Shown: positions 1-7,894, numbered from the stretch's first letter. The stretch is 33,473 nucleotides of DNA from Streptomyces noursei (GCF_001646665.1 NZ_LWBU01000377.1:1-33473); one strand, 5' to 3'. Notes: a model not told the origin generated them from the letters alone. Translations and numbers: made by a program.

Positions 1-2
1 GG

Positions 3-380
3 CGGTGGCTCCAGCAGCAGAAGAACCCAGGCACCTGGGCACAGCTGTCGACCGAGCAGCAGCAGTGGCTGTCGAAACTGGGCGTCCAACCCGACCATGC
101 CCCGGCTCCCACCCCGGAAGCCGCTCGTGCAGCGAAAGGGCCGAGCAAAGCTCAGGCAGCGTTCCAGCGCGGACTGGCAGCCCTCACACAATGGGTCGAA
201 CGCGAAGGCGCGGGTCGGCCCGTGCCAAGGGGGCACGGTGAAGAGATCGCGGTCGACGGCGAGGCGGAACCGGTGGTCGTGAAGCTGGGCGTGTGGGTAT
301 CGAACACGCGCGCTAGGCGGGAGAAGCTCACCACGGAACAGCTCGACGCACTACGACACCTCGGCATGAAATGGGCGTGA
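3..380 (+). CDS. C-terminal end of a helicase-associated (HA) domain protein, 5' part outside the window
   Basis: An open frame enters from the left edge and ends at TGA 378-380; no start codon is inside the window. The 125 visible residues carry the hallmarks of a helicase-associated repeat: a WLxKLGV segment, a block with FQRGLAALTQWVEREG, then VPRGHGE, and the typical ending KLGVWVSNTRARREKLTTEQL followed by LRHLGMKWA. In Streptomyces such repeats form the tail of large DEAD/DEAH helicases that are common near telomeres and on linear plasmids. The catalytic helicase core would lie to the left and cannot be confirmed here. The family call is strong from the motif pattern; a telomeric role is inference from context, helped by tap-tpg further right. 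Confidence 0.8.
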   Translation, partial: RWLQQQKNPGTWAQLSTEQQQWLSKLGVQPDHAPAPTPEAARAAKGPSKAQAAFQRGLAALTQWVEREGAGRPVPRGHGEEIAVDGEAEPVVVKLGVWVSNTRARREKLTTEQLDALRHLGMKWA

Positions 381-381
381 A

Positions 382-436
382 GCGTACCGAAAGCGTACGG
401 AGTGCGTACAGTAGGCGTACCTACCGCGCACGGAAA
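382..436. repeat. Five tandem 11-bp repeats (GCGTAC core)
   Basis: Directly after the helicase stop codon GCGTAC occurs at 382, 393, 404 and 415, and a degenerate GCGCAC at 426, all exactly 11 bp apart. The other five bases of each unit vary. One-turn spacing places every copy on the same DNA face, which suits an iteron-like or operator-like protein-binding array. No bound factor is known. Confidence 0.75.
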
Positions 437-443
437 CCGTGCG
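427..443. terminator. Small hairpin after the helicase gene
   Basis: CGCACGG 427-433 pairs with CCGTGCG 437-443 around an AAA loop. It overlaps the last 11-bp repeat unit. There is no T-run, so it may be a weak terminator or simply part of the protein-binding array. Confidence 0.35.
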
Positions 444-527
444 ATAGCGAAGCCCCAGGCGCAGAACCATGAAGGGCCGGACCAAGGGCACGGCTAAGGC
501 AACGGGGGCACCGAGCGGGCAGAGCGC

Positions 528-681
528 GTGAACGAGCCTGATGCGCAACCACACAAGGCCGGCGCCTGCCGCAGCAGGTCCACCATGACGAGTGCAACAA
601 GACGCTGTACGAGGGGGCGGCACCTGCGCCTGCGACCTCATCGAGCAGTGCGGACCGCCCTCCGCACGGGAGGACTCCTGA
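528..681 (+). pseudogene. Remnant of a small Cys/His-rich protein (two frameshifts)
   Basis: No single frame is open, but three short segments in successive frames read like one small zinc-binding protein: a start VNEPDAQPHKAGAC from GTG 528, then HHDECNKTLYEG from about 581, then GGTCACDLIEQC ending at TGA 679-681. Two one-base losses would join them. The Cys/His pattern suggests a small zinc-ribbon protein. The reconstruction is my inference and the intact family is not one I can name. Confidence 0.3.
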
Positions 682-787
682 CTTAGACGGCCTCTGACCG
701 CTCCCCCGCGCCGGCCCCCGGGCCCTTCGATGCCCGGACCCACCTCTCACGGGCAACTCACGTCGATCGAGTGCGATGAACAGCTCG

Positions 788-1033
788 TTAGCGCACGGCG
801 CGGGCGGTGGGACGGGCCCGGAAGGTGATCTTGCGGACGTCCTCGCCGGGTTCGAGTGCGCGCAGGCAGGTGTTGACGGCGAGGGTCTGACCGAAGCCGG
901 CACCGCCGTGGATGCACATCATGGCGCGGGCGGCGACGGTGTCGGTGATGTTCTCCCGGGCGGTGAGCAGGGCGCGGGTGGTGACCACTGAGGCGTCGGA
1001 CAGGTCGACGTACGGGTAGGTGGCCGCGGTCAC
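788..1033 (-). pseudogene. Truncated TniB/TnsC-like AAA+ ATPase
   Basis: The GTG start overlaps the transposase stop by four bases (GTGA), so this is the next gene of the same operon. The 81 residues match the N-terminus of a transposition ATPase: a leading region with VVTTRALLTARENITDTVAAR, then a Walker A-like loop GGAGFGQT in which the invariant lysine is glutamine. The frame stops at 788; a one-base shift there (an extra T) would continue as NELFIALD, after which similarity to the family is lost near 765. No Walker B or sensor region follows. It is very unlikely to make an active ATPase. A similar N-terminal block occurs in the larger broken ATPase at 2900-4297. Confidence 0.7.
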
Positions 1034-2937
1034 GAGGCGTCTGCGTCTTCGTCGGTGGTGGCAGATGCGACCCGCCCGTCCGGGGCGTCAGGGGAGGAAG
1101 CGCCGCCCTGGCCGGGTAGAGGCGCATTGCGCTGGCCCGAGCCAGTCAGCGCGGCCAGGGCAGCTGGGGTGCGCCACCCGGTCGGCGGCGCGGCGGGCGG
1201 GATGAGGTCCGGCAGCGCCAGTTTCGAGGCGTCGGTGTGCTCGGCGGCGGCCAGTTCGTCCCCGGCTTGAGCAGAGGTGAGGGCTCCCAGCCGTCTGGCC
1301 GGCCCGGCCGTGGTGGCCGGGGCGAAGCGCTGTCGGCGAAGCCGCTCGGCGGCTTTCACCTCGGCGCGCAGACGTCGGGCACGTTCCGCACGGACTGTGC
1401 GCAGGGCTTTGAGCTGTTCGGGGGTAGCGGCGTCCGCGAGGTGCGCGGGCCCCAGGTAGCTGCCCTTCGCGTCGCAGATGTCGATCTCGTGATCGTGGTG
1501 CGGCATGTAGCGCACGGTGACGGTACGGCCGGCCTGGCCGGTCATCCACGGGGCGATGTAGGTGCGCCCGCGCCACCGCACGCCGTGGCTGGTCAGCTTC
1601 CGCGGGCGGCCGTCGTCCTCGAGGGTGAAGGTCCACAGGTCGGTGGCGGGGATGTCGGTGATGGGAGTCGGGTCGGCCTGCCATGCCTCGAGCGGCGTAC
1701 GGCCGGAGAGCGCCTGGGGGCGGTGCTCGGTGTTCCACCAGTGGGTCCAGGCCAGCACCTCCCAGGTGAAGTCCTGAAACGACATGGCACCGGAGGTCTC
1801 CGGCCTGCGGCCCGCGCCTTTGCTTCGCCGGCCGGAGCGGTGCTTCGTGGGCGTGAGGGTGTAGCCGGGCAGGGCCGCGAACAGCATCCGGTCAACGGCA
1901 CGGTTGAGGTTTTCCACCGTGCCTTTGAGGTGGGGGCTGTAGGCGGGCAGGTCCTTCACCGTCACGCCCATCGTGCCGAACGCCGTGGTGACGGCGGTGG
2001 ACAGGAAGTCCTTGCCCCGGTCCACCCGCACCTGCTCCGGTGTCCCTCCCGCGGGGCCGTAGGGGTCCTCGCGCAGCACAGCGGCGCGCAGCGCGGCCAG
2101 CACGGAGGCGCGGGAAGGGACGCCAGGGGTGATCGCGGTGCCGGTGATGACTTTGGTGGCGGTGTCGATGAACCAGGTCACCCACGGGCGCACCAGGTCA
2201 CCGTCGGCATCGACCAGCAGCGGTGCCTGGACGTGATCGGCCTCCCACACGTGATTGCGCCAGGAGGCCGCCCGCTTGCCGAAGACGTCGTGGGCGCGGG
2301 CCGCGTCCGGTCCCGCGGCGAGACCGGCCCGCTCCCCCGCGGTGAGATCACGGCGCACCGCGCGCAGGAACGTCGACAGCGACGGCATCGGGTCCAGCAA
2401 TGGCACCGCGGCCGGCGGAGCGCCCGCGGGAGGAGCCGCGGATTCAGCCGTGGTCGTCGGCTGACCATCACTGCCGTGTGGGCCGGTCTCAGCACGGGCC
2501 ACCAACTGGCGGTGGACCGCGGAAGCGTTGCCATGCCAGTACGCCAGCAGCACCCGGATCTCCCTGGTGATCTCGAACCGGTCACTGCTGCGTTCCCCGG
2601 GGCGCAGCGCGGCCCACACTGTCCGCTCCGACACGTCCAGGCACTCCCCGGCCAGGCGTACATGCTCCCGGGACAGCCGCCGCTCGGCGCGCAGCGCCAG
2701 CAGACGGCGTACCGCCGGCGCCCGCAACGCCGTCAATGCTTCCGCACCCAGAACACCGGCCGGATCGTCCGGCGGCGGCAGCGCCTGTCCGTCCACGCCA
2801 TGCCCCTTCGTTCTCTCCGCTTCGATGAGCACGCCTTCGTTCACCTTGGCTGGAACAAGGTGAAGGCCCCGTACAAGCGCCTTTCGAGCAGCGGGACCGT
2901 CACGGGTAGGGGCCAAGACGCGCACATGCCTGCTCAA
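1030..2937 (-). CDS. Mu/TnsB/TniA-like DDE transposase
   Basis: This 635-residue frame has the order expected of a TniA/TnsB-type transposase: an N-terminal helix-turn-helix (about 70-110, ending DVSERTVW), a linker, an integrase-fold core and a Mu-transposase C-terminal beta-barrel (about 460-560, SHGVRWRGRTYIAPW). Catalytic candidates are D234 (WEADH), D306 (VDRGKDF) and E342 (KGTVENLN), giving D-D-35-E spacing. All three are present, so the protein may be active. The first 30-40 residues overlap the end of the upstream ATPase pseudogene, so a GTG start near residue 32 is possible. Downstream the stop overlaps the truncated ATPase. The protein would cut and join transposon ends, normally needing its AAA+ partner, and both partner copies here are broken. 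Confidence 0.88.
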   Translation of the reverse strand: MSRHVRVLAPTRDGPAARKALVRGLHLVPAKVNEGVLIEAERTKGHGVDGQALPPPDDPAGVLGAEALTALRAPAVRRLLALRAERRLSREHVRLAGECLDVSERTVWAALRPGERSSDRFEITREIRVLLAYWHGNASAVHRQLVARAETGPHGSDGQPTTTAESAAPPAGAPPAAVPLLDPMPSLSTFLRAVRRDLTAGERAGLAAGPDAARAHDVFGKRAASWRNHVWEADHVQAPLLVDADGDLVRPWVTWFIDTATKVITGTAITPGVPSRASVLAALRAAVLREDPYGPAGGTPEQVRVDRGKDFLSTAVTTAFGTMGVTVKDLPAYSPHLKGTVENLNRAVDRMLFAALPGYTLTPTKHRSGRRSKGAGRRPETSGAMSFQDFTWEVLAWTHWWNTEHRPQALSGRTPLEAWQADPTPITDIPATDLWTFTLEDDGRPRKLTSHGVRWRGRTYIAPWMTGQAGRTVTVRYMPHHDHEIDICDAKGSYLGPAHLADAATPEQLKALRTVRAERARRLRAEVKAAERLRRQRFAPATTAGPARRLGALTSAQAGDELAAAEHTDASKLALPDLIPPAAPPTGWRTPAALAALTGSGQRNAPLPGQGGASSPDAPDGRVASATTDEDADAS

Positions 2938-4297
2938 TCAGCTCCCGGTCCACGCGCTTGCCGGGGTCACGCTCGCGGGCCGCGTAGACATGCGACATGA
3001 TCTTCGCCCACGTGCGGAAATTGCCGCGCGCCATCTGCTCGTCCACCCGCGCAAGATCCTCCGGGTCCGCCTGCGCCCACACGGGATGGAACAGAGTCAG
3101 CGTCTGCGGTACTTGCGACGGCTCAAGCCGGCCGACCGGGTGCCAGGTCAGCACGCGCGAGCGCAGCGCCGAAGCACGGGCCAGAGCACGCTCGCTTCCC
3201 GCGCCGCACAACACCAGCGCCGCCGCACAGCCCGGCGCATCCCACAACTGCCGCAAATAGTCCAGCAGCGGCGGCGTCAGCCGCTGGGCGTCATCGATAA
3301 CCAGCACACCCGGCTCGGCCAGTGCCCGCATCAAAGCCTGGCTGGCCGGCCCGGTGCGGCAGCGCCCCCGACTGCAACCCGAGCGCTTCACACAGCGAGG
3401 CCCGCAGCTGCGGCAGACCGGGCGTCACACCGGCACCCGGCCGGACAGAAGACGCAAAGCCCGCTCGACGGCGACCCTCTTCCCCAGACCCGTGTCCCCG
3501 TACACACAGCACATCCCGCGGGCCGCGACCGTATGCCCCACAGCCTCCGCCACAGCGGCCACCTGCCGGGTCGACACCAGCCGGGCCCCCTGCACATACA
3601 ACCGCACACCGCCGCCCCGCACCCCCGCATCCGCGGCGCCCTCCGGCACCGGCACGTCGGCGGGCGGCCCATCGACAACAAGCGGACCACCCACCCCGTC
3701 CACGAGCCCCAAATCCGCAAGCGCCCGGTCATACCGGCTCGGCTCCAGCCCCACCCTGGCCCCTGCCGGACGAGCTACTTCAAGAACCCGGCCCGCCCCC
3801 AGATCCCGCTTGATCACCCGGTGCAGCGTCGGCAGCGAGGGCACACACCGTGCACCCCACCCCTCCAACGCCCCCTCTTCCTGAGCCCAGAGCATCCGGC
3901 GCCGCAACTCCGCGACGTTCCCGCCCGCCTGAGCGAGGACCTCCCACAAGGCGTCACTCAGCGAAAACCCGTCCTGCCGCGGCCGCGCCTCGACATGGCC
4001 CCGGCGCCCATCAGCCAGCTACCGCCACACCGTCCGCTCCGACACACCCGCCACCTCCGCCGCGATCCGCACATGCAGCGCAGTCAGCGTCCCCTCCCCA
4101 TCCACCGCAAGAAGCCGACGCACCACCACACCCCGCGCCAACGGCACACCCCCCGTCGGCGCAGCCCCAGCCGACCCCGCCCCGGCCCCACCCGCACAAC
4201 CCCCCTGAACCGTCACACGGCCCAGCCCACCCGACCCCGCAGCCCTCACACAGGAACAGCGAAACCCATGACAGCCAGCAACCAACCTGCTAGCCAC
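2900..4297 (-). pseudogene. Broken fusion: transposase-type HTH region plus TniB/TnsC-like AAA+ ATPase
   Basis: Three open segments lie in one frame. The first (from 4297) ends LTALHVRIAAEVAGVSERTVWR at an in-frame TAG (4019-4021) and continues at once as LADGRRGHVEAR, so one TGG-to-TAG change explains the stop. The next carries a domain like the transposase linker (PSLPTLHRVIKRDL) and a Walker A GDTGLGKR. Near 3428 the frame is lost, continues in the next frame as VTPGLPQLRASLCEALGLQ, and is restored near 3350, after which Walker B VLVIDDAQ and a sensor region (ALVLCGAG) follow to the stop at 2900. The original protein thus had a TniA/TnsB-like N-terminus fused to an AAA+ module. It is the first gene of the transposon operon. 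The two frameshifts compensate, so assembly error should be kept in mind. Confidence 0.75.
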
Positions 4298-4330
4298 ACC
4301 ACAACAGCCGCATAGTCACCCCATGACAGC
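4265..4330. repeat. Two copies of an 11-bp repeat, possible transposon end
   Basis: CCCATGACAGC occurs at 4265-4275 and again at 4320-4330, 55 bp apart, with similar flanks (AGCA and AAC/ACC follow both). It lies just upstream of the transposition ATPase pseudogene, where Tn7-like elements carry several transposase-binding repeats. The role is inference. Confidence 0.4.
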
Positions 4331-4426
4331 AAGCACAACCCCGTCCTGGACCCGCTACCAGGACACCCACACCCCAATCCCGCTGACACCCACCCACTGC
4401 CACCCCACCACCCACTCACAGCTGGG

Positions 4427-5047
4427 TCAGCCCTTGGGGCGCTCCCTCTGGATCTTCTGCATCTTGCGAGCCATGTCGAGCTGCGCGCGGACCACCGTGT
4501 CGAACAGGGCCTCCGGATCGCCGTCGGGGCCGGCGCTCGCAGCCAGCAGCGAGGCGACTTGGCCGGCGAGGACGGTGACCATGTCGGCCGTCCCCACCGG
4601 GCCGCGGACCTCGATCAGCTTGCGCACGGCGTCGTCGATGCGGTCCATGGCCTCCTCGCCCTGGAGGAGCAGCCCGAGTCGGTCGGCGAGGAACATGCGG
4701 ACGACCGCCACACCGTCGGCCAGGGCCGTGTCCACGTTGAAGTCGGCGCGGGCCTTCTCCGACTCCTTGAGCACGGCCGGAATCGTGTACGTCCGCTGCT
4801 CCGGGATGAGGCCCTCCTTCCGCCACTCCTCGTACGGGATGGGGCCGACGGCGTCACGGCGTGCACGGTGTTCGTTGGTCGGGCTGCCGCCCGCGGTGCG
4901 GCAGGCCCGCCCTGCTGCTGCCTTGCAGGTCGGGCAATCGACACGGCGCTTCCACGCGCGCACGAGATCCATCTCGACGTCGGAGCGGAGGTGGCGTCGC
5001 CACTCACCGCCCCACGGGATGCTCTGCGATCCGTTCTCCACGCCCAT
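4427..5047 (-). CDS. Hypothetical protein with an N-terminal zinc-finger-like motif
   Basis: The predicted 206-residue protein has a CxxC-x7-C-x10-H pattern (C38, C41, C49, H60: CPTCKAAAGRAC ... NEHRARRD), a fold seen in short zinc-binding proteins of actinobacterial phages and plasmids. The rest is acidic and mostly helical, with no membrane segment. I chose the ATG at 5047 because a G-rich ribosome-binding stretch (AGGGGGG) precedes it; the frame is open up to ATG 5119, so a longer form is possible. It stands alone, downstream of the GNAT gene on the same strand. No catalytic motif is visible. A DNA- or RNA-binding role is plausible only from the zinc motif. Confidence 0.7.
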   Translation of the reverse strand: MGVENGSQSIPWGGEWRRHLRSDVEMDLVRAWKRRVDCPTCKAAAGRACRTAGGSPTNEHRARRDAVGPIPYEEWRKEGLIPEQRTYTIPAVLKESEKARADFNVDTALADGVAVVRMFLADRLGLLLQGEEAMDRIDDAVRKLIEVRGPVGTADMVTVLAGQVASLLAASAGPDGDPEALFDTVVRAQLDMARKMQKIQRERPKG

Positions 5048-5159
5048 TGGCCCCCCTGGGTCCTCGTGGTGTGCCGTGTCCGTGCCGGAGCTGACCGTAC
5101 CTGCGCTGACGCCTCTCATGGGCCGACAGCGGTCGATCGGGAGATGGCCGTCGTGCGCG

Positions 5160-5786
5160 CTAGTTCAGCTGCCGCGGGGTTTCCAGCGCGTACAGCTCGT
5201 AGGGGACGGTTCCGGTCTCGGTGTCTCGGTCGGCCGTTCCGATGCGGGTGAACCCGGCTTTGGTCAGGACGCGGCCGGAGGCGGGGTTGTCGGGGTGGTG
5301 CATGGCCTCCAGCCGGTTGAGGCCGGCGGTGGTGAAGGCAGCGGTGACGACCTGGTGGGCGGCGTGGGTGGCGTAGCCGTTGCCCCAGCTGTCCTCGCGG
5401 AGGATGTAGCTGATGGTGCCCATGACCGGGGTGCGACGGCGCAGGGAGATCAGGCCGATCAGGTCGCTCTCGTGGAGGATGCCCCAGCTCCACTGCGCGC
5501 GCGGGGTTTCGACGGCTCGGGCGAGAGCCGCGCGGATCTTGTCGTGGGCCTGGTCCAGGGTGAGGGGCCTGCCGGTGGTGCGCCGGATCGAGGCCCCGCT
5601 GTAGCGGGTCGCTTGGGCGAGGCTGGGCGGCTCCCAGGTTGGGAGTCGCCGCGCGGGTTCCTCGTATCGTGTGGTGCGCGGCACGCGCCGCGGGCGGCAT
5701 CGGTCAGGGAAGCCCAGGCGGCCGCAGGGCCCTCGTATCAAGAGGAGCCCCGCGGCCGTCTCGTTGGCGGACGTTCGGCCCGTCAA
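5160..5786 (-). CDS. GNAT-family N-acetyltransferase (RimJ/RimL-like)
   Basis: The C-terminal two thirds read as a GNAT fold: WSWGILHESDLIGLISL, then the strand MGTISYILRE, the acetyl-CoA-binding loop SWGNGYAT, the helix THAAHQVVTAAFTTAG and the final NRLEAMHHPDNPASGRVLTK motif with GFTRIGT. This matches acetyltransferases that modify protein N-termini or small molecules; the substrate is not predictable. The start used is a TTG overlapping the stop of the upstream gene (TTGA), implying translational coupling. The N-terminal 60 residues do not show the usual first GNAT strand and are Arg/Pro-rich, so either the true start is internal or the 5' end has been rearranged. Confidence 0.75.
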   Translation of the reverse strand: MTGRTSANETAAGLLLIRGPCGRLGFPDRCRPRRVPRTTRYEEPARRLPTWEPPSLAQATRYSGASIRRTTGRPLTLDQAHDKIRAALARAVETPRAQWSWGILHESDLIGLISLRRRTPVMGTISYILREDSWGNGYATHAAHQVVTAAFTTAGLNRLEAMHHPDNPASGRVLTKAGFTRIGTADRDTETGTVPYELYALETPRQLN

Positions 5787-7096
5787 CTGCGGCGAATCAG
5801 GTCTTGCACTTGGGGGACGTGGTGCTCGCCGTAGCCGAATCGTGCACCGATGGCCTCATACCGGGCGTACTGCTCCTCGGTCAGTGGTAGGGACAGTACG
5901 AGCAGCACTCGCAGGAAGAGCCGGAACGCGAGGTCGGGGTCGACCTGGGTGATGACCTGTTCCAGCGATGCGAGGACGGTCGTGGCGGGAATGGGGCGCC
6001 AGTCGGGACTGACCGCCTTGTCCGCGCACAACAGCGTCACCTCCCGGAGCTCACGCAGCACCTCCTGCATGAGTCCGGGCCGGGCCGTGGGGACGGCGGG
6101 GGTGTACGTCGGGGCGACGTCATGCAGACGCTCCTCGCACACCTCCGCGATCTGTCGCAGCCAGTCCCTTCCGTCGACGGCGAAGTGGTCGAGGTCAAAG
6201 CCCCGGCCTGTCGCCGCCAGCCAGAGGGTGGTGATCGTGTCGGTGGGCAGGTCCGATTCCAACAGCGCCAGCGTGTCCTCCAGCAGGATGGCTGCCTCGG
6301 AGCCGGGGGTCCGCTCGGGGCCGTCGCCGGCGGCGGCGTCCCGCACGGTCTCCCGCGCGCCTCGGGTGTGCCATCCCGCGACGAACCGCGCTGTGAGCCC
6401 TGAGAGTCCGAAGTCCCAGGTGGCGTCACGCCGGGTGGGGTCGACCGGTGGCCAGATCACGTTGAGGCCGTCGTGTACGACCGCGGCAGGGAAGCCGAAG
6501 CGGTCACCCAGCGTGAGGAGCTTCGCGTACCTCTCCTTCTCGATCGGGATGGAGTACACCTTCAGCGTTCGCAGGAGCAGACGGAAGGCGAGATCGGCGT
6601 CGGCCCCCGTGACGACCTGTTCCAGGCAGCCGGTGAGGTCCGACGGTGCGGCGGCCTGGCCAAGGGCCGGGGCGAGGGCCCGGATCTCCGCTGTGACCGC
6701 CCGGCACAGGTCCTCGTCTCGGACCGGCCGTACGGGTGGCGGCACATAGGACCTCTTGTTGTGCTGAAGCCGTTCGGTGGACAGTTCCGACACCTTCTCC
6801 AGCCAGGCACGGCTGTTCATGCCGTGCTCGGCCGGATCGAAGCACCGGCCTGCGGCAGCCAGCCAGACCATGTGCAGAGTCGTGTCGGGGAGCGGGGAGG
6901 CCAGCAGGCGACGGGCGTCCTCCCCCAACTCGACGGCGTCCTCACCGTCGGACTGATCTGCCTGCCGTACCACCGCGTCGAGGGCTTCGGCCCGATCGAC
7001 GCGGTGGCCCAGGGAGCACAGTTTCTCCGTCAGGCCGGTGAGCCCGAAGTCCTCCGAGTGGCCGAGCTCGACGTATGTGGCGCGCTTCTCTGTCAT
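5783..7096 (-). CDS. Hypothetical protein with an internally duplicated ~200-residue domain, possible immunity protein
   Basis: The 437-residue protein (ATG 7096) consists of two related halves, about 17-215 and 228-436. Each begins DFGL(T/S)GLT and ends with a closely matching block: LEQVVTGADADLAFRLLLR ... RYAKLLTLGDRFGF in the first and LEQVITQVDPDLAFRLFLR ... QYARYEAIGARFGY in the second. It is soluble, helical and acidic, with no catalytic motif. Ten bases upstream on the same strand ends a frame whose last residues (KRGGGGYVVKTAYPL) look like the C-terminal tip of a polymorphic toxin. In toxin loci the next gene normally encodes the immunity protein, so that is my best guess. The stop overlaps the TTG of the GNAT gene. 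Family name unknown to me. Confidence 0.75.
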   Translation of the reverse strand: MTEKRATYVELGHSEDFGLTGLTEKLCSLGHRVDRAEALDAVVRQADQSDGEDAVELGEDARRLLASPLPDTTLHMVWLAAAGRCFDPAEHGMNSRAWLEKVSELSTERLQHNKRSYVPPPVRPVRDEDLCRAVTAEIRALAPALGQAAAPSDLTGCLEQVVTGADADLAFRLLLRTLKVYSIPIEKERYAKLLTLGDRFGFPAAVVHDGLNVIWPPVDPTRRDATWDFGLSGLTARFVAGWHTRGARETVRDAAAGDGPERTPGSEAAILLEDTLALLESDLPTDTITTLWLAATGRGFDLDHFAVDGRDWLRQIAEVCEERLHDVAPTYTPAVPTARPGLMQEVLRELREVTLLCADKAVSPDWRPIPATTVLASLEQVITQVDPDLAFRLFLRVLLVLSLPLTEEQYARYEAIGARFGYGEHHVPQVQDLIRRS

Positions 7097-7106
7097 AGAC
7101 CTTGCC

Positions 7107-7200
7107 TTACAGCGGGTAAGCGGTCTTGACGACGTATCCGCCACCGCCACGCTTGTGGCCCTTGACCTTCATCAAGATCACCACGACCTCATTTCCGAAC
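7107..7200 (-). pseudogene. Remnant of a toxin C-terminal tail
   Basis: A minus-strand frame ending at TAA 7107-7109 reads GNEVVVILMKVKGHKRGGGG followed by YVVKTAYPL. Many secreted polymorphic toxins (EndoU-like and related RNase folds) end in a strand followed by TAYP. The frame is closed by a stop at 7284 and the sequence upstream of about 7200 belongs to a different gene remnant, so only the tail survives. The identification is inference from the tail motif and from the immunity-like gene 10 bp downstream. Confidence 0.4.
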
Positions 7201-7349
7201 CCCGGCCTGTGTGGTCTCCAGGTCCAACGCACCCCGTATCTCCACCGGCCCGCCCACCAGCGGAACCGCCCGCAGCGCCACCGTCACCGCCGCCGTCCCG
7301 GGGCGACGTGGTCCGGATATGTCATCGACCCGGTGTCTTCGTGGCTCAT
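7190..7349 (-). pseudogene. N-terminal remnant of an SGNH/GDSL-type hydrolase
   Basis: An ATG at 7349 overlaps the stop of the YciI-like gene (ATGA) and starts MSHEDTGSMTYPDHVAPG. After one frameshift near 7290 the next frame reads VTVALRAVPLVGGPVEIRGA, then LDLETTQAGV, before a stop at about 7191. The GALDLExTxxGV block resembles the beta-sandwich start of actinobacterial SGNH esterases. The catalytic part is missing and the sequence joins directly to the toxin-tail remnant, which suggests a deletion or recombination junction close to 7195. Confidence 0.4.
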
Positions 7350-7894
7350 CGACGCCCCCCGCACTCCCAGTCGTGGACCTCGATGTCCGCGTACCGGTCC
7401 GCAGTCAGGACGGCTCGTGCCGTGTCCGGGTCCGGGGCCCTGAGCAGCACCGCCGTACCCAGCCAGGTGTTGCCGTCGTCGGACAGCAGCGGCCCGTACG
7501 CGACCAGCTCGTCCCGGTCGAGCGGCGGGGCAAGGTCGGTGGCCGGGCCCTCGCCGAGGCCGAGCACCAGATACCGGTTGCCACCGGTCCGGCCACCGGG
7601 GAAATCCCACATGGTGCGCCCCAGCACGTTGCGCCACCGGCGCAGCAGCACATCCCGGTACGCGCCGGCCTGGTAGTTGGGCTCCTCGAAGGCGAACGCG
7701 CGGGCGGCGGCGGGATCGGGCAGATCGACAATGTGCACGCTGCCGGTGGGTGTTTCACCATCATCGGCGAAGGTCGGGCCGCGAGCGATCAGCTCCTTCG
7801 CGTACCGGTCCATGTAGGACCAGTGCTCCTCCACCAACTCCTCGCGTAACGCGAGGGAGCCGGGCCGGTCACGGTGGTAGCAGAAGAACTCCAT
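7346..7894 (-). CDS. YciI-family protein with two YCII-related domains
   Basis: The 182-residue protein starts at ATG 7894, nine bases after GGGGAAGGG; a GTG six bases earlier is too close to that site. The first half follows the YciI pattern: MEFFCYHRDRPGS, an LVEEHWSYMDRYAKELIARG helix-turn, TGSVHIVDLPDPAAARAFAF and EEPNYQAGAYRDV. The second half repeats it (NRYLVLG, RDELVAYGPLLSDDG, TWLGTAVLLRAPDPDTARAV). YciI proteins are small ferredoxin-like dimers of uncertain enzymatic role, and a tandem version would form the dimer within one chain. Downstream its stop overlaps the start of the SGNH-type remnant. Confidence 0.82.
   Translation of the reverse strand: MEFFCYHRDRPGSLALREELVEEHWSYMDRYAKELIARGPTFADDGETPTGSVHIVDLPDPAAARAFAFEEPNYQAGAYRDVLLRRWRNVLGRTMWDFPGGRTGGNRYLVLGLGEGPATDLAPPLDRDELVAYGPLLSDDGNTWLGTAVLLRAPDPDTARAVLTADRYADIEVHDWECGGRR

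Noticed and set aside
1237..3000. Long plus-strand frame of 587 codons
   Set aside because: It is antisense to the DDE transposase, whose catalytic motifs and domain order are clear; the plus frame is Arg/Gly-rich without motifs.
2990..4315. Plus-strand frame of 441 codons
   Set aside because: It is antisense to the ATPase pseudogene with Walker motifs; composition is His/Pro/Arg-rich, typical of a high-GC shadow.
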